DNA of 64,000 nucleotides from Paraburkholderia domus (GTDB lineage Bacteria; Pseudomonadota; Gammaproteobacteria; Burkholderiales; Burkholderiaceae), in the NCBI RefSeq assembly GCF_905220705.1, contig NZ_CAJNAT010000032.1, positions 1-64,000 on the forward strand. The letters are read 5' to 3'. The position numbers were made by a program, and so were the translations under genes. Below, piece by piece: positions 39,732 to 49,097 of this stretch. The stretch's first letter is position 1, and each line of letters begins with the position of its first letter. The notes beneath the pieces were generated by a model. That model did no database searches and was not told where the DNA came from. It was given only the letters and a program-made list of their open reading frames with translations.

Positions 39732-41699
39732 ATGGTCGCGAAACGAATCTTTGCCGCATTCCTTGCCGCAGCGCTGGTCGCGACGATTGCGCCAGAATCT
39801 CAGGCGCAGTACACGACTGACTGGATAGCGAATACGTTTGGAACTAACGCAACGCATGTAGGCAACGCCGCCCGTTCCATGTGGATTGCGCCGGAAGGGG
39901 TCATCTACACATCGTCCCTGTGGGATGAAAACGAAGGTGGCGTTGCGATATACCAGAATGGACAAAGCCTAGGTTCTATCGGCGCTCATAGCGATTTTCA
40001 GGGCAGTGCGATCACAGGCAACTCTATTGATCTCTTCGTTGCGCTTCAGTTCAGCGCAGCCATCGGCAGTGGCAGTGTCGGGCGATATGATCGAATCACA
40101 CATGCCCGTGACCTTCTCATCCCCGTCAGCGCGGACACCACCGAACGGCATGCCGATGTAGTTACGGGTCTGGCAACGGCGGGGGCGCTCCTTTACGCCA
40201 GCGACTTTCCAGGTAATCGGGTCCGCGTCTTCACTACTGACGGAGTCTGGCAACGGGATATTGCAGCCCCAAGCCCTGGTGCGCTCGCCATTGACGGAGC
40301 AGGAAACATCTGGATTGCGGAGAAGCGCGCCAACAGGGTGCTTGGGTTCCGTCCGAACGGAACGCCGCTGCCGAAGATTCAGATGCCAGTCGGCTCAAGA
40401 CCGTCGTCCCTGTACTTCGACCCAACTACCGGCAACATGATGGTAGGCGACGAAGGTCCTGACATGAACATCAAGGTCTATAGCCTGGTTGGTGTTCCGT
40501 CACTAGTCAGCACGTTCGGAATTCAGGGCGGCTATCTCGACACTACGACCGGGATCAAAGGTCAGGTCGGGGCCAGGCGTTTCACCGCCGTCACCGGAAT
40601 CGGTAAGGATTCCGCTGGAAATCTGTATGTGCTCAATAACCCGTGGGGCGGAACATGGGATCTTGGCCGCACTGGCGGCACGGACATTCACTCCTACGAC
40701 AACGCCGGCAACCTGCAATGGAAGCTTCAGTCTCTCAACTTCGAGGGGATCGCCGCTCCGGATCCGGGTACCGACGGCGCCTACTTCTACGGGGGCGACA
40801 ACATCTATACCGGCTCCGCTGGAGGAACCTTCGTAGCGAACACTGTCGATCCAATTGACTATCCATCCGATCCACGAATGAACATCAACGACCCGGAACG
40901 CGGTGAGCAATTCGGCCAAGTCGCCACCGTCGGCACCAACCGGATCCTCGTGGCGGCCGGCCAGAATCCAGATATCTTCTACTTCTTCCACTTCAACGCT
41001 GCGAACGGCTACATCGCAATACCGGACGTCACGATTCCGGGTACAGCGTTTAATACAACGGCAAGGATCCGCGATGGATTTTGCCTTGACGGCAAAGGGG
41101 ACGTCTGGGCCGGTTTGGATAAGACGAATGCCATCTGGCACTATCCGCTGACCGGGTTTGATGCCAACGGCAAGCCGACATGGGGAGCCGGAATTTCAAC
41201 GCCCATTCCGGGCACTATCACACCATTGACGCGAATCATCTACCTGCCGGATCGCGACACCATGATCCTGGCGCAGGGAATTGTCGGGAGTACAGATTGG
41301 ACGTCGATCGGCACGAGGGTCGAGGTGTATCACGGCTGGCTCGCAGGCAACACCACCAGTCCCAGTCCGGTGATCAACATCACCAGCGCCAATCCCAAGT
41401 CGATCACGGCAGCCGGCAACTATCTCTTCGTCGGATACGTACACACGGTGCCCAACATCGACGCTTTCAATCTCACCACAGGCAGTCTGGACGTCACGTT
41501 GATCAACAGCAGTCCCAATACCGTGTACGTTGGTAACGACGTGGATTCGATGTACGGCCTTAGATCGTACCTCCGATCGACTGGGGAGTACGTGGTCACG
41601 AAGGACGACTACAACGGCTCCAGTATCGTTGTTTATCGCTGGACGCCCAGCTCGACCTCCGGGTCCGTCCAGAATTCGCTAGTTTCGCCTTTCAAATAA
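39732..41699 (+). CDS. Secreted NHL/beta-propeller-like protein
   Basis: A 655-residue exported protein of unknown function. The signal peptide covers about residues 1-26 (MVAKRIFAAFLAAALVATIAP, ending in SQA). The rest is a series of beta-rich repeats of NHL type: GALAIDGAGNIWIAEKRANRVLGFRPNG, SLYFDPTTGNMMVGDEG, GIGKDSAGNLYVLNNPWGG, and GFCLDGKGDVWAGLDKTNAIWHYPL. No catalytic motif or membrane anchor is visible. The codon use is less GC-biased than in the core genes of this window, compatible with horizontal acquisition. ATG at 39732 is preferred because the signal peptide begins there. Convergent with the GDSL esterase. Confidence 0.75.
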   Translation: MVAKRIFAAFLAAALVATIAPESQAQYTTDWIANTFGTNATHVGNAARSMWIAPEGVIYTSSLWDENEGGVAIYQNGQSLGSIGAHSDFQGSAITGNSIDLFVALQFSAAIGSGSVGRYDRITHARDLLIPVSADTTERHADVVTGLATAGALLYASDFPGNRVRVFTTDGVWQRDIAAPSPGALAIDGAGNIWIAEKRANRVLGFRPNGTPLPKIQMPVGSRPSSLYFDPTTGNMMVGDEGPDMNIKVYSLVGVPSLVSTFGIQGGYLDTTTGIKGQVGARRFTAVTGIGKDSAGNLYVLNNPWGGTWDLGRTGGTDIHSYDNAGNLQWKLQSLNFEGIAAPDPGTDGAYFYGGDNIYTGSAGGTFVANTVDPIDYPSDPRMNINDPERGEQFGQVATVGTNRILVAAGQNPDIFYFFHFNAANGYIAIPDVTIPGTAFNTTARIRDGFCLDGKGDVWAGLDKTNAIWHYPLTGFDANGKPTWGAGISTPIPGTITPLTRIIYLPDRDTMILAQGIVGSTDWTSIGTRVEVYHGWLAGNTTSPSPVINITSANPKSITAAGNYLFVGYVHTVPNIDAFNLTTGSLDVTLINSSPNTVYVGNDVDSMYGLRSYLRSTGEYVVTKDDYNGSSIVVYRWTPSSTSGSVQNSLVSPFK

Positions 41700-41807
41700 A
41701 TGAACGAGTCGTGACGATGTCGCGGGTCAAACTGAATGCTCTGCGCCATGCAGCGGCTCTTCGTTACCGGGCTGGCGTTCGGGGCAACGAAGGGCCAAAG
41801 CGGTGAG

Positions 41808-42875
41808 CTATTTGTGCAACCACGTGTCGATCTTGACCACGACGTAGTCCGCTATGAGTTTTTGCAGATGAGTCGTCGGATGATAAGCGTCGGCGAACAT
41901 GTAGATGGTGTCAGCATTGGGCGAGACATACGTTGAGCGCGAGCAGAAGAGCGCGCTTGTGTCGTCGGCTTGAAATGCCGGAGGCAGGTTTGCCGGCACG
42001 CATGCTACGTTGGTGCCGATGCTGCCGTCGAAGCGAAAACCAAGTTGGCGATAGTTCTCCGATACTTCATCAATGAACGTGAACGCGTCGATCCGCAGCA
42101 CGGCCGGCGATGAAGGGAGCGCGTCATCCAGCGCGGTGTTGAATACCTGCGCCATACGCCGAAGCACTTTTGTGGAGCCCGGCAGTTGCTGCTCGAGCAG
42201 GTTAGCGATCGGCGCCTTGCTGATATCCGGCACGTTTTGAACAACGATATGTGTGGCGCCGTGTTGTTGCACGTTGTGAACCAACCCCGCGAATTGTTGC
42301 GCTGCCTGTCTCAGTGAAGGGAGCACTGCCTGCAACGAGGCGCCCGGATCGCCGCCGTTCGCAACCATTCCCGCCCATGCGCCATAGGCATCCTGAACGT
42401 CATTGGCCCCGCCTTGCATCAGTACGAGTTGCTGGCCGGTGAAGCGTGCATGCGACTGAAGGTAGGCGGCCACCTGTAAGGTCAGTGGAGTCTGTAACTC
42501 GCCGGTGTCGCCGGTTGCGTCGCCGGGGTTCGGCGGCCCGGCGACTCGGGCGCCCCCTTGGGCGTAGCCAAATCCTTCCGGATGAACGACGCTCGGTTGC
42601 CCGAAGCCGCCCGTCAACGCGGGTGTGAGGCCCGATCCATAATGTTCCGCGATAAGCTGTACGGAGATGGCGCCCGGATTAGTGGTGTAGGCGCCGCCGC
42701 CGAATTGTCGGGCGTACGCGTAGGTGCCAACGTCCGAAAGACTGTCCCCGAACGACACGACCTGCATGTGACTTCGTTGCGGATCGGCAGAGTCGGCCGA
42801 TGCGTTCGATGAATGAGACAAACCGATGACACTGCATGTCAATGCAAGGAACGCGAAACGACGGACTGTCTGCAT
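41808..42875 (-). CDS. Secreted GDSL-type SGNH esterase/lipase
   Basis: A 355-residue hydrolase with a signal peptide of about 27 residues (ending ASA). Block I FGDSLSDVG contains nucleophile Ser45. The oxyanion-hole Asn is in MQGGANDVQDAYG, and the catalytic Asp-His pair is in FADAYHPTTHLQKLIADYV near the C-terminus. The spacing fits phospholipase/lecithinase-type GDSL enzymes rather than autotransporters, because no beta-barrel domain follows. Expected to act on esters or phospholipids outside the cytoplasm. Single gene with a 184-base gap upstream. Confidence 0.9.
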   Translation of the reverse strand: MQTVRRFAFLALTCSVIGLSHSSNASADSADPQRSHMQVVSFGDSLSDVGTYAYARQFGGGAYTTNPGAISVQLIAEHYGSGLTPALTGGFGQPSVVHPEGFGYAQGGARVAGPPNPGDATGDTGELQTPLTLQVAAYLQSHARFTGQQLVLMQGGANDVQDAYGAWAGMVANGGDPGASLQAVLPSLRQAAQQFAGLVHNVQQHGATHIVVQNVPDISKAPIANLLEQQLPGSTKVLRRMAQVFNTALDDALPSSPAVLRIDAFTFIDEVSENYRQLGFRFDGSIGTNVACVPANLPPAFQADDTSALFCSRSTYVSPNADTIYMFADAYHPTTHLQKLIADYVVVKIDTWLHK

Positions 42876-43059
42876 GGGGCACTCCGGGTAGTGTGGTGTA
42901 TCGAAGAATAACCTTGTTACGCAGTAAGCACTACCTCGATGCTTGATCCTTGTACAGCGGAGCGGTGGGCAGTCAATCCATTTACCGTCTTCGACGTTGT
43001 TCTCAGCCCGTCAAACTCCTTCGACGCACCTGCGTTAGCCCGCTAATTTTCGTCGCCGC

Positions 43060-43764
43060 TCACCAGGGAACGACTCTTCCCAGGTAATCCAGATAATGTA
43101 ATCCGGAGCGCGCTTCGTAAGCCTCGATCGTGTTCAGCAAGTTGGGGATACTTTCCTCGATACTCAGACGCGCGTCAGGACCGCCCATGTCCGTCCTTAC
43201 CCATCCAGGCGCCATGAGTAGCAAGGTTCTCGGGTCGCTTTGATGGCGCGCCGCAAAGCTACGCATGAACATGTTGAGAGCCGCCTTACTGCCCCGGTAC
43301 ACCTCGTAATTGCCGTTAGTGTTGTTGGTCAGGCTGCCCTGCCCTGACGACATGACACCGATTGTTCCAGTCGGCCGAACGAAGTACTGAAGCGCCTCGA
43401 TTACTCTCATCGGACTCAACGCGTTCGTCACCATAACGCGCACAAATTCCTCGGTCGAGACATCGGCGATCGTTTCGCGGTCGTCGTTTTTGACGCCGGC
43501 ATTCACGAAAAGTACATCCAGTTGCCGATCTTTAAGACGACCGTGTAACGCGGCGACCTGGTCGGGAATCGTAATATCGACTACTTCAACTTCCAGCGCG
43601 CCCTGGGTGCGTTCGGAAAGTTGGCGCAGCTTTTCTGTTGAGCCCTCCCGCCCGGTGGCGATCACTCGCCAGCCACGCTTGAGGTATTCCTCGACCATTG
43701 CGAATCCCAGGCCGCGGGATGCGCCGATGAGGAGGACGGTTTTCTGCGGAGAGTTGTCTTGCAT
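43060..43764 (-). CDS. Short-chain dehydrogenase/reductase
   Basis: A 234-residue classical SDR. The cofactor motif is GASRGLGFAMVEEYLKRG and the NAG motif appears as LFVNAGVKND. The catalytic Ser is in GVMSSGQGSL, and the Tyr-x-x-x-Lys pair in YEVYRGSKAALNMF. It resembles the C-factor/YwfH-like SDR group. The Arg in the cofactor region (TGREGS) favours NADP. ATG at 43764 follows AGGGAG by 8 bases, and the longer in-frame start adds unrelated residues. Substrate unknown; no operon partner. Confidence 0.88.
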   Translation of the reverse strand: MQDNSPQKTVLLIGASRGLGFAMVEEYLKRGWRVIATGREGSTEKLRQLSERTQGALEVEVVDITIPDQVAALHGRLKDRQLDVLFVNAGVKNDDRETIADVSTEEFVRVMVTNALSPMRVIEALQYFVRPTGTIGVMSSGQGSLTNNTNGNYEVYRGSKAALNMFMRSFAARHQSDPRTLLLMAPGWVRTDMGGPDARLSIEESIPNLLNTIEAYEARSGLHYLDYLGRVVPW

Positions 43765-44210
43765 GGATAGCTCCCTGTGAGTGAGACCCGACGGAACGTG
43801 GGTTTTACGGACCCCGCGCCCGGTCACGAGTCGATACATGGAATATATCGACGGGACAGACATGGCGGAAGACGCAGCAGTGGCATTAATAACGTGCATC
43901 CAGCGCCACGTCTCGGACGAACGATTGTCGCCGTCGTTCCGAGTTTTCCCGCCGCGCTCGCTGTGGTGCGAGCCTCCTGTTCATCGCTGGCTCCGCCAAC
44001 TGGTGCTAACTGTATGTCGGGAACGGCTGCGCCTGTGAAACGGCAGTCTCCCGCGCACGCGCATAAACGAATCCAACTGGCTGGAAGGGAACTCGATGGC
44101 GGATACCGGGTTCATCCGGGTCGATTGACCAGTGAGCAGTGTAGAGCGATCTTGGCAACCAGCAGCGTCACAGACCGCTTAGGTTGACGAATTATCGATC
44201 GCTGGAAAGA
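43765..44210. other. Gene-free region upstream of the SDR gene
   Basis: No reading frame with protein-like composition or a family match is present in these 446 bases. They contain the SDR promoter on the - strand and the 3' end of the membrane-protein unit. No terminator-like hairpin was found. Confidence 0.35.
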
Positions 44211-44714
44211 TCAATAGCTCCGAGCCATCTTGGCCTGAGGGCGTAGCAGCAGATAGAAGGCAGCGACATGCGTAATCATCAGCAAGGGCACGTAGATGAT
44301 CGGAATCGCATACGTGGCGCCGAACTCTCCCGCATGCGCAGGAAGATCGGCCTGGATAGCGTGGTAGTAGTCGAGGATGAGGTCGGTCGCTCCTACAACG
44401 TTGAAGGCTACGACGAACAACCAGAAGAGTGACCGTACTCGTGCTGTGAGTAACGCCAGCATCGCCAGAATTCCTGTTGCGAAGTCACCGTATGCGGCGA
44501 ACACGGCGAAGCTGGCAGGCAGATCGGGGCTGACGATGCCCGGCAGAATGAATACCAGCCCGAAGAAGCGGAAGCTGTGCAAGGTGGCGATGATGCGTTG
44601 CGCGTCGAATGGGTCCATCGACTTGAGCCTGGGCCAGACGTATAGGCGGAAGCAAAGCAGCCAGGCGACATACCCCAGGACGAGATGCAGTTGGAAGAGA
44701 AGTTCCGGTGACAT
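44211..44714 (-). CDS. Four-helix integral membrane protein, unknown function
   Basis: A 167-residue protein with about four to five TM helices. It begins LLFQLHLVLGYVAWLLCFRLYVWP and ends in cytoplasmic KMARSY. No enzymatic motif is visible. ATG at 44714 is chosen because CGAGG lies 5 bases upstream; the long in-frame extension above it is a shadow of the neighbouring gene. It follows the larger membrane protein by 65 bases in the same direction, so the two probably form one transcript controlled by the divergent LysR. I do not recognise the family. Confidence 0.72.
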   Translation of the reverse strand: MSPELLFQLHLVLGYVAWLLCFRLYVWPRLKSMDPFDAQRIIATLHSFRFFGLVFILPGIVSPDLPASFAVFAAYGDFATGILAMLALLTARVRSLFWLFVVAFNVVGATDLILDYYHAIQADLPAHAGEFGATYAIPIIYVPLLMITHVAAFYLLLRPQAKMARSY

Positions 44715-44779
44715 GTTGCCTCGCATGAAAAATGGTTGCTGCCAGGTGTTGTCTGGCGCATTGAAGGATAGGAACGCGA

Positions 44780-45610
44780 TCAGCCAGCGCGTCGCCGCAT
44801 CAGTTGGCGCAGCGACAGCGCGTGCAGCAGGATCGAGCTTGGCACCACGAAAGCAGGGGTCAGCACCGCAGGATAAGCACCGGCGCCGATGCTCGACACG
44901 CTCGGAACGATCAACTGGAACCGGCCGGGCGAGGTGATCATCCCCAAGGCAATCGCGACGACGAAGTCGGCGAGGCCGAAGATGTTCCACGCGATCGCCG
45001 CCTTGCGCCCTTGAGCCGTACCGCTCGCCACAGCGATTGCCGCAGGCACCGCGAACAAGCCGGTCAACACATCGCCCATACCCGCCGGCAACGCGAACAC
45101 ACCGGGCAGCGCCCCATGCAGCCAGGCAGCGAGGGCCCAACTGCCAAATATCCGGTAAAGCTGAAGAGCGACAAGCCAGGTCGCCGGCATCGCATCGAGC
45201 GCCTGCCCCACGCGCTTCGACAACAGCAACAGTGGCGCGCCGATCATCACCGGCAGGAAGATCGCCAACGGTAGCAACGGCAAGGGTGAGGCGTCCGCGC
45301 GAAACACGCCATTGATGGATGCGCTCCAGGCAACGGCGAACCAAAGCGTGTCTGGGATCATGACCGCCAGCCAGGTCGTGCGGCGTTGGCCCGGCGTCAG
45401 GTCCGTGCTTTCGAGGCCGAGCCACAGACCGCCTGCGATAAGCGCATGGGCCATCAGTTGGTGGGCTGTGGTCTGAACGCCGCTGGTCGGGATAATCGGT
45501 TGCCAATAGATCAACACAATCCACAGGACCGTCAACGGGGCGATCCAAAGCAGGCTGCGCCAGGCAGGACGCAGCGTGACGATACCAGCGGGAATAGGGG
45601 TGGCGGTCAT
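44780..45610 (-). CDS. Multi-spanning membrane protein, unknown function
   Basis: A 276-residue protein with about eight hydrophobic segments, for example LLWIAPLTVLWIVLIYW, HALIAGGLWLGLES, PLLPLAIFLPVMIGAPLLLL, and VVAIALGMITS. No catalytic motif is evident. GGAGAAACGCTC precedes the ATG at 45610. First gene of a two-gene unit divergent from a LysR gene, with a 146-base shared promoter gap. Family not recognised; a transporter-like or electron-transfer membrane protein are both possible. Confidence 0.75.
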   Translation of the reverse strand: MTATPIPAGIVTLRPAWRSLLWIAPLTVLWIVLIYWQPIIPTSGVQTTAHQLMAHALIAGGLWLGLESTDLTPGQRRTTWLAVMIPDTLWFAVAWSASINGVFRADASPLPLLPLAIFLPVMIGAPLLLLSKRVGQALDAMPATWLVALQLYRIFGSWALAAWLHGALPGVFALPAGMGDVLTGLFAVPAAIAVASGTAQGRKAAIAWNIFGLADFVVAIALGMITSPGRFQLIVPSVSSIGAGAYPAVLTPAFVVPSSILLHALSLRQLMRRRAG

Positions 45611-45756
45611 GAGCGTTTCTCCATGTGACTCTGGGTCTTCGTCGGCGTGGCCTCGAACAATGCAGTGAGAGTCGACGTCGGCGTGACGCCTCATCTGCAG
45701 GCGTAGGTGTACCATGGCCTCTCGCGGGCGACTATTCATCACAATGTTGACGGGCT

Positions 45757-46695
45757 ATGAAGCGGAACTTCACAGTCAGGCAAGGCGCGCTCGATGGCGT
45801 GGAGGTGTTCCTGAGCGTTGCCCAGCATCGCAGCTTTCGCCGGGCAGCTGCTGAACTCGGAGTGACGCCTTCGGCCGTCAGCCAGACGGTGCGTGTACTT
45901 GAAGCGCGCATTGGCGCAGCGCTCTTCATACGCACCACGCGTAGTGTCGGCCTGACCGAAGCTGGCGAGCGGTTTCTTTCGCAGGCAAAGCCTGCCTTCG
46001 ACGAGCTTGTCGCCGCGAGTGAGGTCGCGCGCGGACTTGGCCAGCGGCCTACCGGATTGTTGCGTCTTTCAGTGCCGCGCGCAGTGGTGCCAATCCTGCT
46101 GGAACCGCTGATTGCATCCTTCTGCCGGGCTTATCCCGAAGTTGAAGTGGAGATCGCCGCAAGCAAGGAGCTGATCGATCTTGCAGCGGAAGGGTTCGAC
46201 GCCGGCATCCGGCTGGGTCAGTTTGTCGACGCCGACATGGTCGCCGTACCGTTGACGCCACCGTTTCGTCTCATCGTCGTCGGCAGCCCTGCCTACTTTG
46301 CAGGGCGCAGCCGGCCCAGGCACACGGACGATCTGCGCCAACACGCATGCTTGCGATGGCGGCGATCCAGCGGCGCGCTCGCGCTCTGGTCATTCAACGA
46401 CAACGGTCACGCGATCGAGATTGCCGTATCCGGCCCCCTCATCGCCAACGATTTTCCTACCATGCTTGGCGCGGCAGTCGAAGGCATGGGCCTTGCCCAG
46501 CTACCTGAGCCGATGGTTGCTGAAGGGTTGAAAGCGGGAACACTGGTGCACGTGCTGGAGCCGTTTGCGCCGGTGATGCCGGGCGTATTTCTCTACTATC
46601 CAAGCCGCCGGCAGATCATGCCGAAGCTGCGCGCCTTCATTGATCACGTGAAGAGCCGCCCGGCAGGCCAGGGCAAAGTCCCGGATACAGGGTGA
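45757..46695 (+). CDS. LysR-type regulator divergent from the membrane-protein unit
   Basis: A 312-residue LysR regulator. The HTH is at about residues 8-65 (LDGVEVFLSVAQHRSFRRAAAELG, VTPSAVSQTVRVLEARIG), followed by the DGxAALFIRTTRSVGLTEAGERFL linker typical of the CrgA/YafC-like group. The effector domain contains EGFDAGIRLGQFVDADMVAVPL. Members of this group often control oxidoreductases or exporters. Divergence from the two membrane-protein genes makes those the likely targets. Confidence 0.87.
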   Translation: MKRNFTVRQGALDGVEVFLSVAQHRSFRRAAAELGVTPSAVSQTVRVLEARIGAALFIRTTRSVGLTEAGERFLSQAKPAFDELVAASEVARGLGQRPTGLLRLSVPRAVVPILLEPLIASFCRAYPEVEVEIAASKELIDLAAEGFDAGIRLGQFVDADMVAVPLTPPFRLIVVGSPAYFAGRSRPRHTDDLRQHACLRWRRSSGALALWSFNDNGHAIEIAVSGPLIANDFPTMLGAAVEGMGLAQLPEPMVAEGLKAGTLVHVLEPFAPVMPGVFLYYPSRRQIMPKLRAFIDHVKSRPAGQGKVPDTG

Positions 46696-46741
46696 CTATT
46701 GGCGTGCCGGGTTGCGGGAAAGAGGCGGCGGTTTTCCTTTC

Positions 46742-47104
46742 CTACCCCTTAAACTCCACCGAAACAAAAACCTTCTTACACGGTTCAACCACTTCCCACG
46801 TCCCCTTAAATCCCGCCGGAATCAAAAACCGATCCCCAGCCCGCACGGTCTTCGCTGTCCCGTCCGCATCGCGAATCACGGACACGCCCTCAAGGATCTC
46901 GCAATACTCACTCTCGGTGAAGTTCACCGTCCACTGACCGCAGGCTCCCTCCCAAACCCCCGCCGCCAGCTGCCCACACGGACTGGCAAAATGCGTGTGA
47001 ACCGCTTGCAAAGGATTGCCGGAAAGAACCGCTTCCGCCTTCGGCATATACTCCGTACTTTCCTTGGCAGGCTGCGCAAAATCTACGATATTCAAAATGC
47101 TCAT
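46742..47104 (-). CDS. Cupin-domain protein (DUF861/EutQ-like)
   Basis: A 120-residue single cupin. Conserved strands read GVWEGACGQWTVNFTESEYCEILEGVSVIRD-like sequence, GDRFLIPAGFKGTWEV, and KKVFVSVEF. This is the (R)-ureidoglycolate/EutQ-like cupin_3 pattern, which usually lacks the full metal-binding histidine set, as here. ATG at 47104 begins MSILNIVDFA. It lies 128 bases downstream of the polyamine-binding protein gene on the same strand. A link to polyamine or amino-acid catabolism is suggested by that neighbour only. Confidence 0.82.
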   Translation of the reverse strand: MSILNIVDFAQPAKESTEYMPKAEAVLSGNPLQAVHTHFASPCGQLAAGVWEGACGQWTVNFTESEYCEILEGVSVIRDADGTAKTVRAGDRFLIPAGFKGTWEVVEPCKKVFVSVEFKG

Positions 47105-47232
47105 AATGGTTTGAATGCAAACAGGGTTAAAAATAGAAGTTTCAAAAAAGGCGTAGCGCACACACCCACTGCATGCGCTACGCTCAAAAGGAGTCACCTA
47201 ACATCACCAAAGCACAACGCAACAGCCAACGC

Positions 47233-48351
47233 TCAACTCCCCGACTTCAACTGCGCCCACAGCCGGTTCTCAAGCCGCATGATCGGCGCAGGCTGCGGCC
47301 GCATTAACGTCATCTTGTTCAGCACAGCCTCAGGCGGATACACATTCGCATCTTGCTCAATCGCGGGCGTCACAAACTGCCGAGCCGCCCGATTCGCAGT
47401 CGGATAGAAAACTTCATTCGTAATCGCGGCACTCACTTTCGGATCTTCGATGTAGTTCATCCACTTCATCGCTGCTTCCGGATGGGGCGCATCTTTCGGA
47501 ATCGCCATCACGTCCATCCAGATCAGACCGGCATCCTTGATGTTCGAGAACCGCACCTCATACGAACGTTTCGCTTCCGACGCGCGTCGCCGTGCAATCC
47601 CGACATCGCCCGAATACCCTAACGCCACGCAGATATCGTTGTTCGCCAGATCGTTGATGTAGCCGGAAGAATTGAACTGCGTGATATACGGTCGCACTTT
47701 CTTCAGCATTTCATACGCAGCCTGGTAGTCACCGGGATTAGTGCTGTTCGGGTCTTTGTGCATGTACTGAAGCGCGGCAGGGAAAACGTCCGCAGCCGCG
47801 TCGAGGAAAGACACGCCGCAGCTTTTCAGCTTCGAAAGATTCGCCGGGTCGAACACCAGCGACCAGCTATCGAGAGGCGCATCCGCGCCCAGCACTTTCT
47901 TCACAGCCTGGACGTTATAGCCGACACCATCCGTACCCCACGCCCAAGGTACGCCGTATTGATTGCCAGGGTCCGCATCGGCAATCAGTTTCATCAAACC
48001 CGGATCGAGGTTCGCGAGATTCGGCATCTTCGATTTGTCGATCTTCTGGTACACGCCGGCTTCGATCTGGCGCGCCATATAACTCGATGTGGGCACAACG
48101 ATGTCATACCCGGAGCTGCCGGCAAGCAGTTTGGCCTGCAGCGTGTCGTCGCTATCGTAGCTGTCGTATTTCACAGTGATGCCGGATTGCTTCTCAAAGC
48201 CGGAGATCGTGTCTTTGGCGATGTAGTCCGACCAGTTGTAGACGTTGATCGTCGTGTCCGCTGCGCGTGCAGCGTTCATTGGCGTTAATGCGGTCAGCGA
48301 GCACAGCATCGTGCCGGTGAGCGAGAGAAGCTTGGCATGACGGATCTTCAT
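47233..48351 (-). CDS. potF: Polyamine ABC transporter substrate-binding protein (PotF-like)
   Basis: A 372-residue periplasmic binding protein with a signal peptide of about 30 residues (ending AARA) and the PotF/PotD signature INVYNWSDYIAKDTISGFEKQSGI at the mature start. Further markers are YDIVVPTSSYMARQIEAGVYQKIDKSKMPNL, YGVPWAWGTDGVGYN and WMDVMAIPKDAPHPEAA. The acidic and aromatic residues that hold putrescine or spermidine are largely in place. AAGGAG precedes the ATG. No permease or ATPase genes adjoin it here, so it either serves a transporter elsewhere or is an orphan binding protein. Confidence 0.88.
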   Translation of the reverse strand: MKIRHAKLLSLTGTMLCSLTALTPMNAARAADTTINVYNWSDYIAKDTISGFEKQSGITVKYDSYDSDDTLQAKLLAGSSGYDIVVPTSSYMARQIEAGVYQKIDKSKMPNLANLDPGLMKLIADADPGNQYGVPWAWGTDGVGYNVQAVKKVLGADAPLDSWSLVFDPANLSKLKSCGVSFLDAAADVFPAALQYMHKDPNSTNPGDYQAAYEMLKKVRPYITQFNSSGYINDLANNDICVALGYSGDVGIARRRASEAKRSYEVRFSNIKDAGLIWMDVMAIPKDAPHPEAAMKWMNYIEDPKVSAAITNEVFYPTANRAARQFVTPAIEQDANVYPPEAVLNKMTLMRPQPAPIMRLENRLWAQLKSGS

Positions 48352-49097
48352 TCGACTATCTCCTTGATTCGATCTTCAGTTTTCGCCGCAGCGCAGGCAC
48401 AGATGTGCGAGCGTGACGACCCACACGTCCGTATGTCCGGCATGAATGCGGACGCAAAGGGACGTGATGCCGCCTGCCGCGGCGCAAGCGCACAGCAGAG
48501 CTAAGAGGGACGTAGATAGGCGAGCGCTATAAGCCGGGCAACGCTAGCAAGGCAAATGCAAAGCGCGGACCGACAAACGCGTTGCAGGCGTTCGACCGTT
48601 AAATAGACGGTCTATCGCACGCAACACTTGCTCGCGAAAAGAGAAGGGGGCTAAGGCAGAAGCGACGCGATTTCGTCAGTTCGCACCGCAATGGCTGCGG
48701 GAGCTGCAATGACGTTGTGTCGACGCACAGAGCGACGCGACAACACGGTATCAATGGACAGGGGGCGGGATGGCGAAGCGCAGCGACTCCCCTGATGAGC
48801 GTTCGAACAGCCGGACAGGAACGTTCTTTCCCGACCAGGCTGATATCTCACCAATGGACCACGGACTTTCACGATGGAACCCGAAGCGACGTTGAGTAGA
48901 AGTCCTCGCTGATCTGAATCGACCGCACTGCGAGAACCACCAAACTGCCGCCCTAGGATATATGAGCCATTATTTTCGTCAAAGGATTTTCTTACACGGT
49001 GCCGTCATCGTCATGCACAGTGAAACGCGTTCGATGCGAGCGCATGCTTCAAGCATGGCTCGCATCGAACGACGCAACGAAAGACAACGGCAGCGTT
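48352..49097. other. Gene-free region with a long inverted repeat
   Basis: In 746 bases no frame has convincing coding character. The region carries the potF promoter on the - strand side and, near its right end, the 42-base inverted repeat described separately. The rest shows nothing recognisable. Confidence 0.4.
49029..49070. repeat. 42-base near-perfect inverted repeat downstream of the DUF4148 gene
   Basis: Outer arms of 13 bases (49029-49041 and 49058-49070) pair perfectly, then an unpaired G at 49042. Inner arms of 7 bases (49043-49049 and 49051-49057) then pair around a single C. It lies 28 bases beyond the DUF4148 stop on its coding strand. It may act as a transcript-end hairpin, although only a short T run follows on the - strand. 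Confidence 0.7.

Noticed and set aside
43777-44187. 136-residue + strand frame upstream of the SDR gene
   Set aside because: It overlaps the SDR promoter, has no family match, and its composition is typical of random GC-rich frames.
44715-45548. Long N-terminal part in frame with the 167-residue membrane protein
   Set aside because: It overlaps the 276-residue membrane-protein gene in another frame and has shadow composition. A better start is at 44714.
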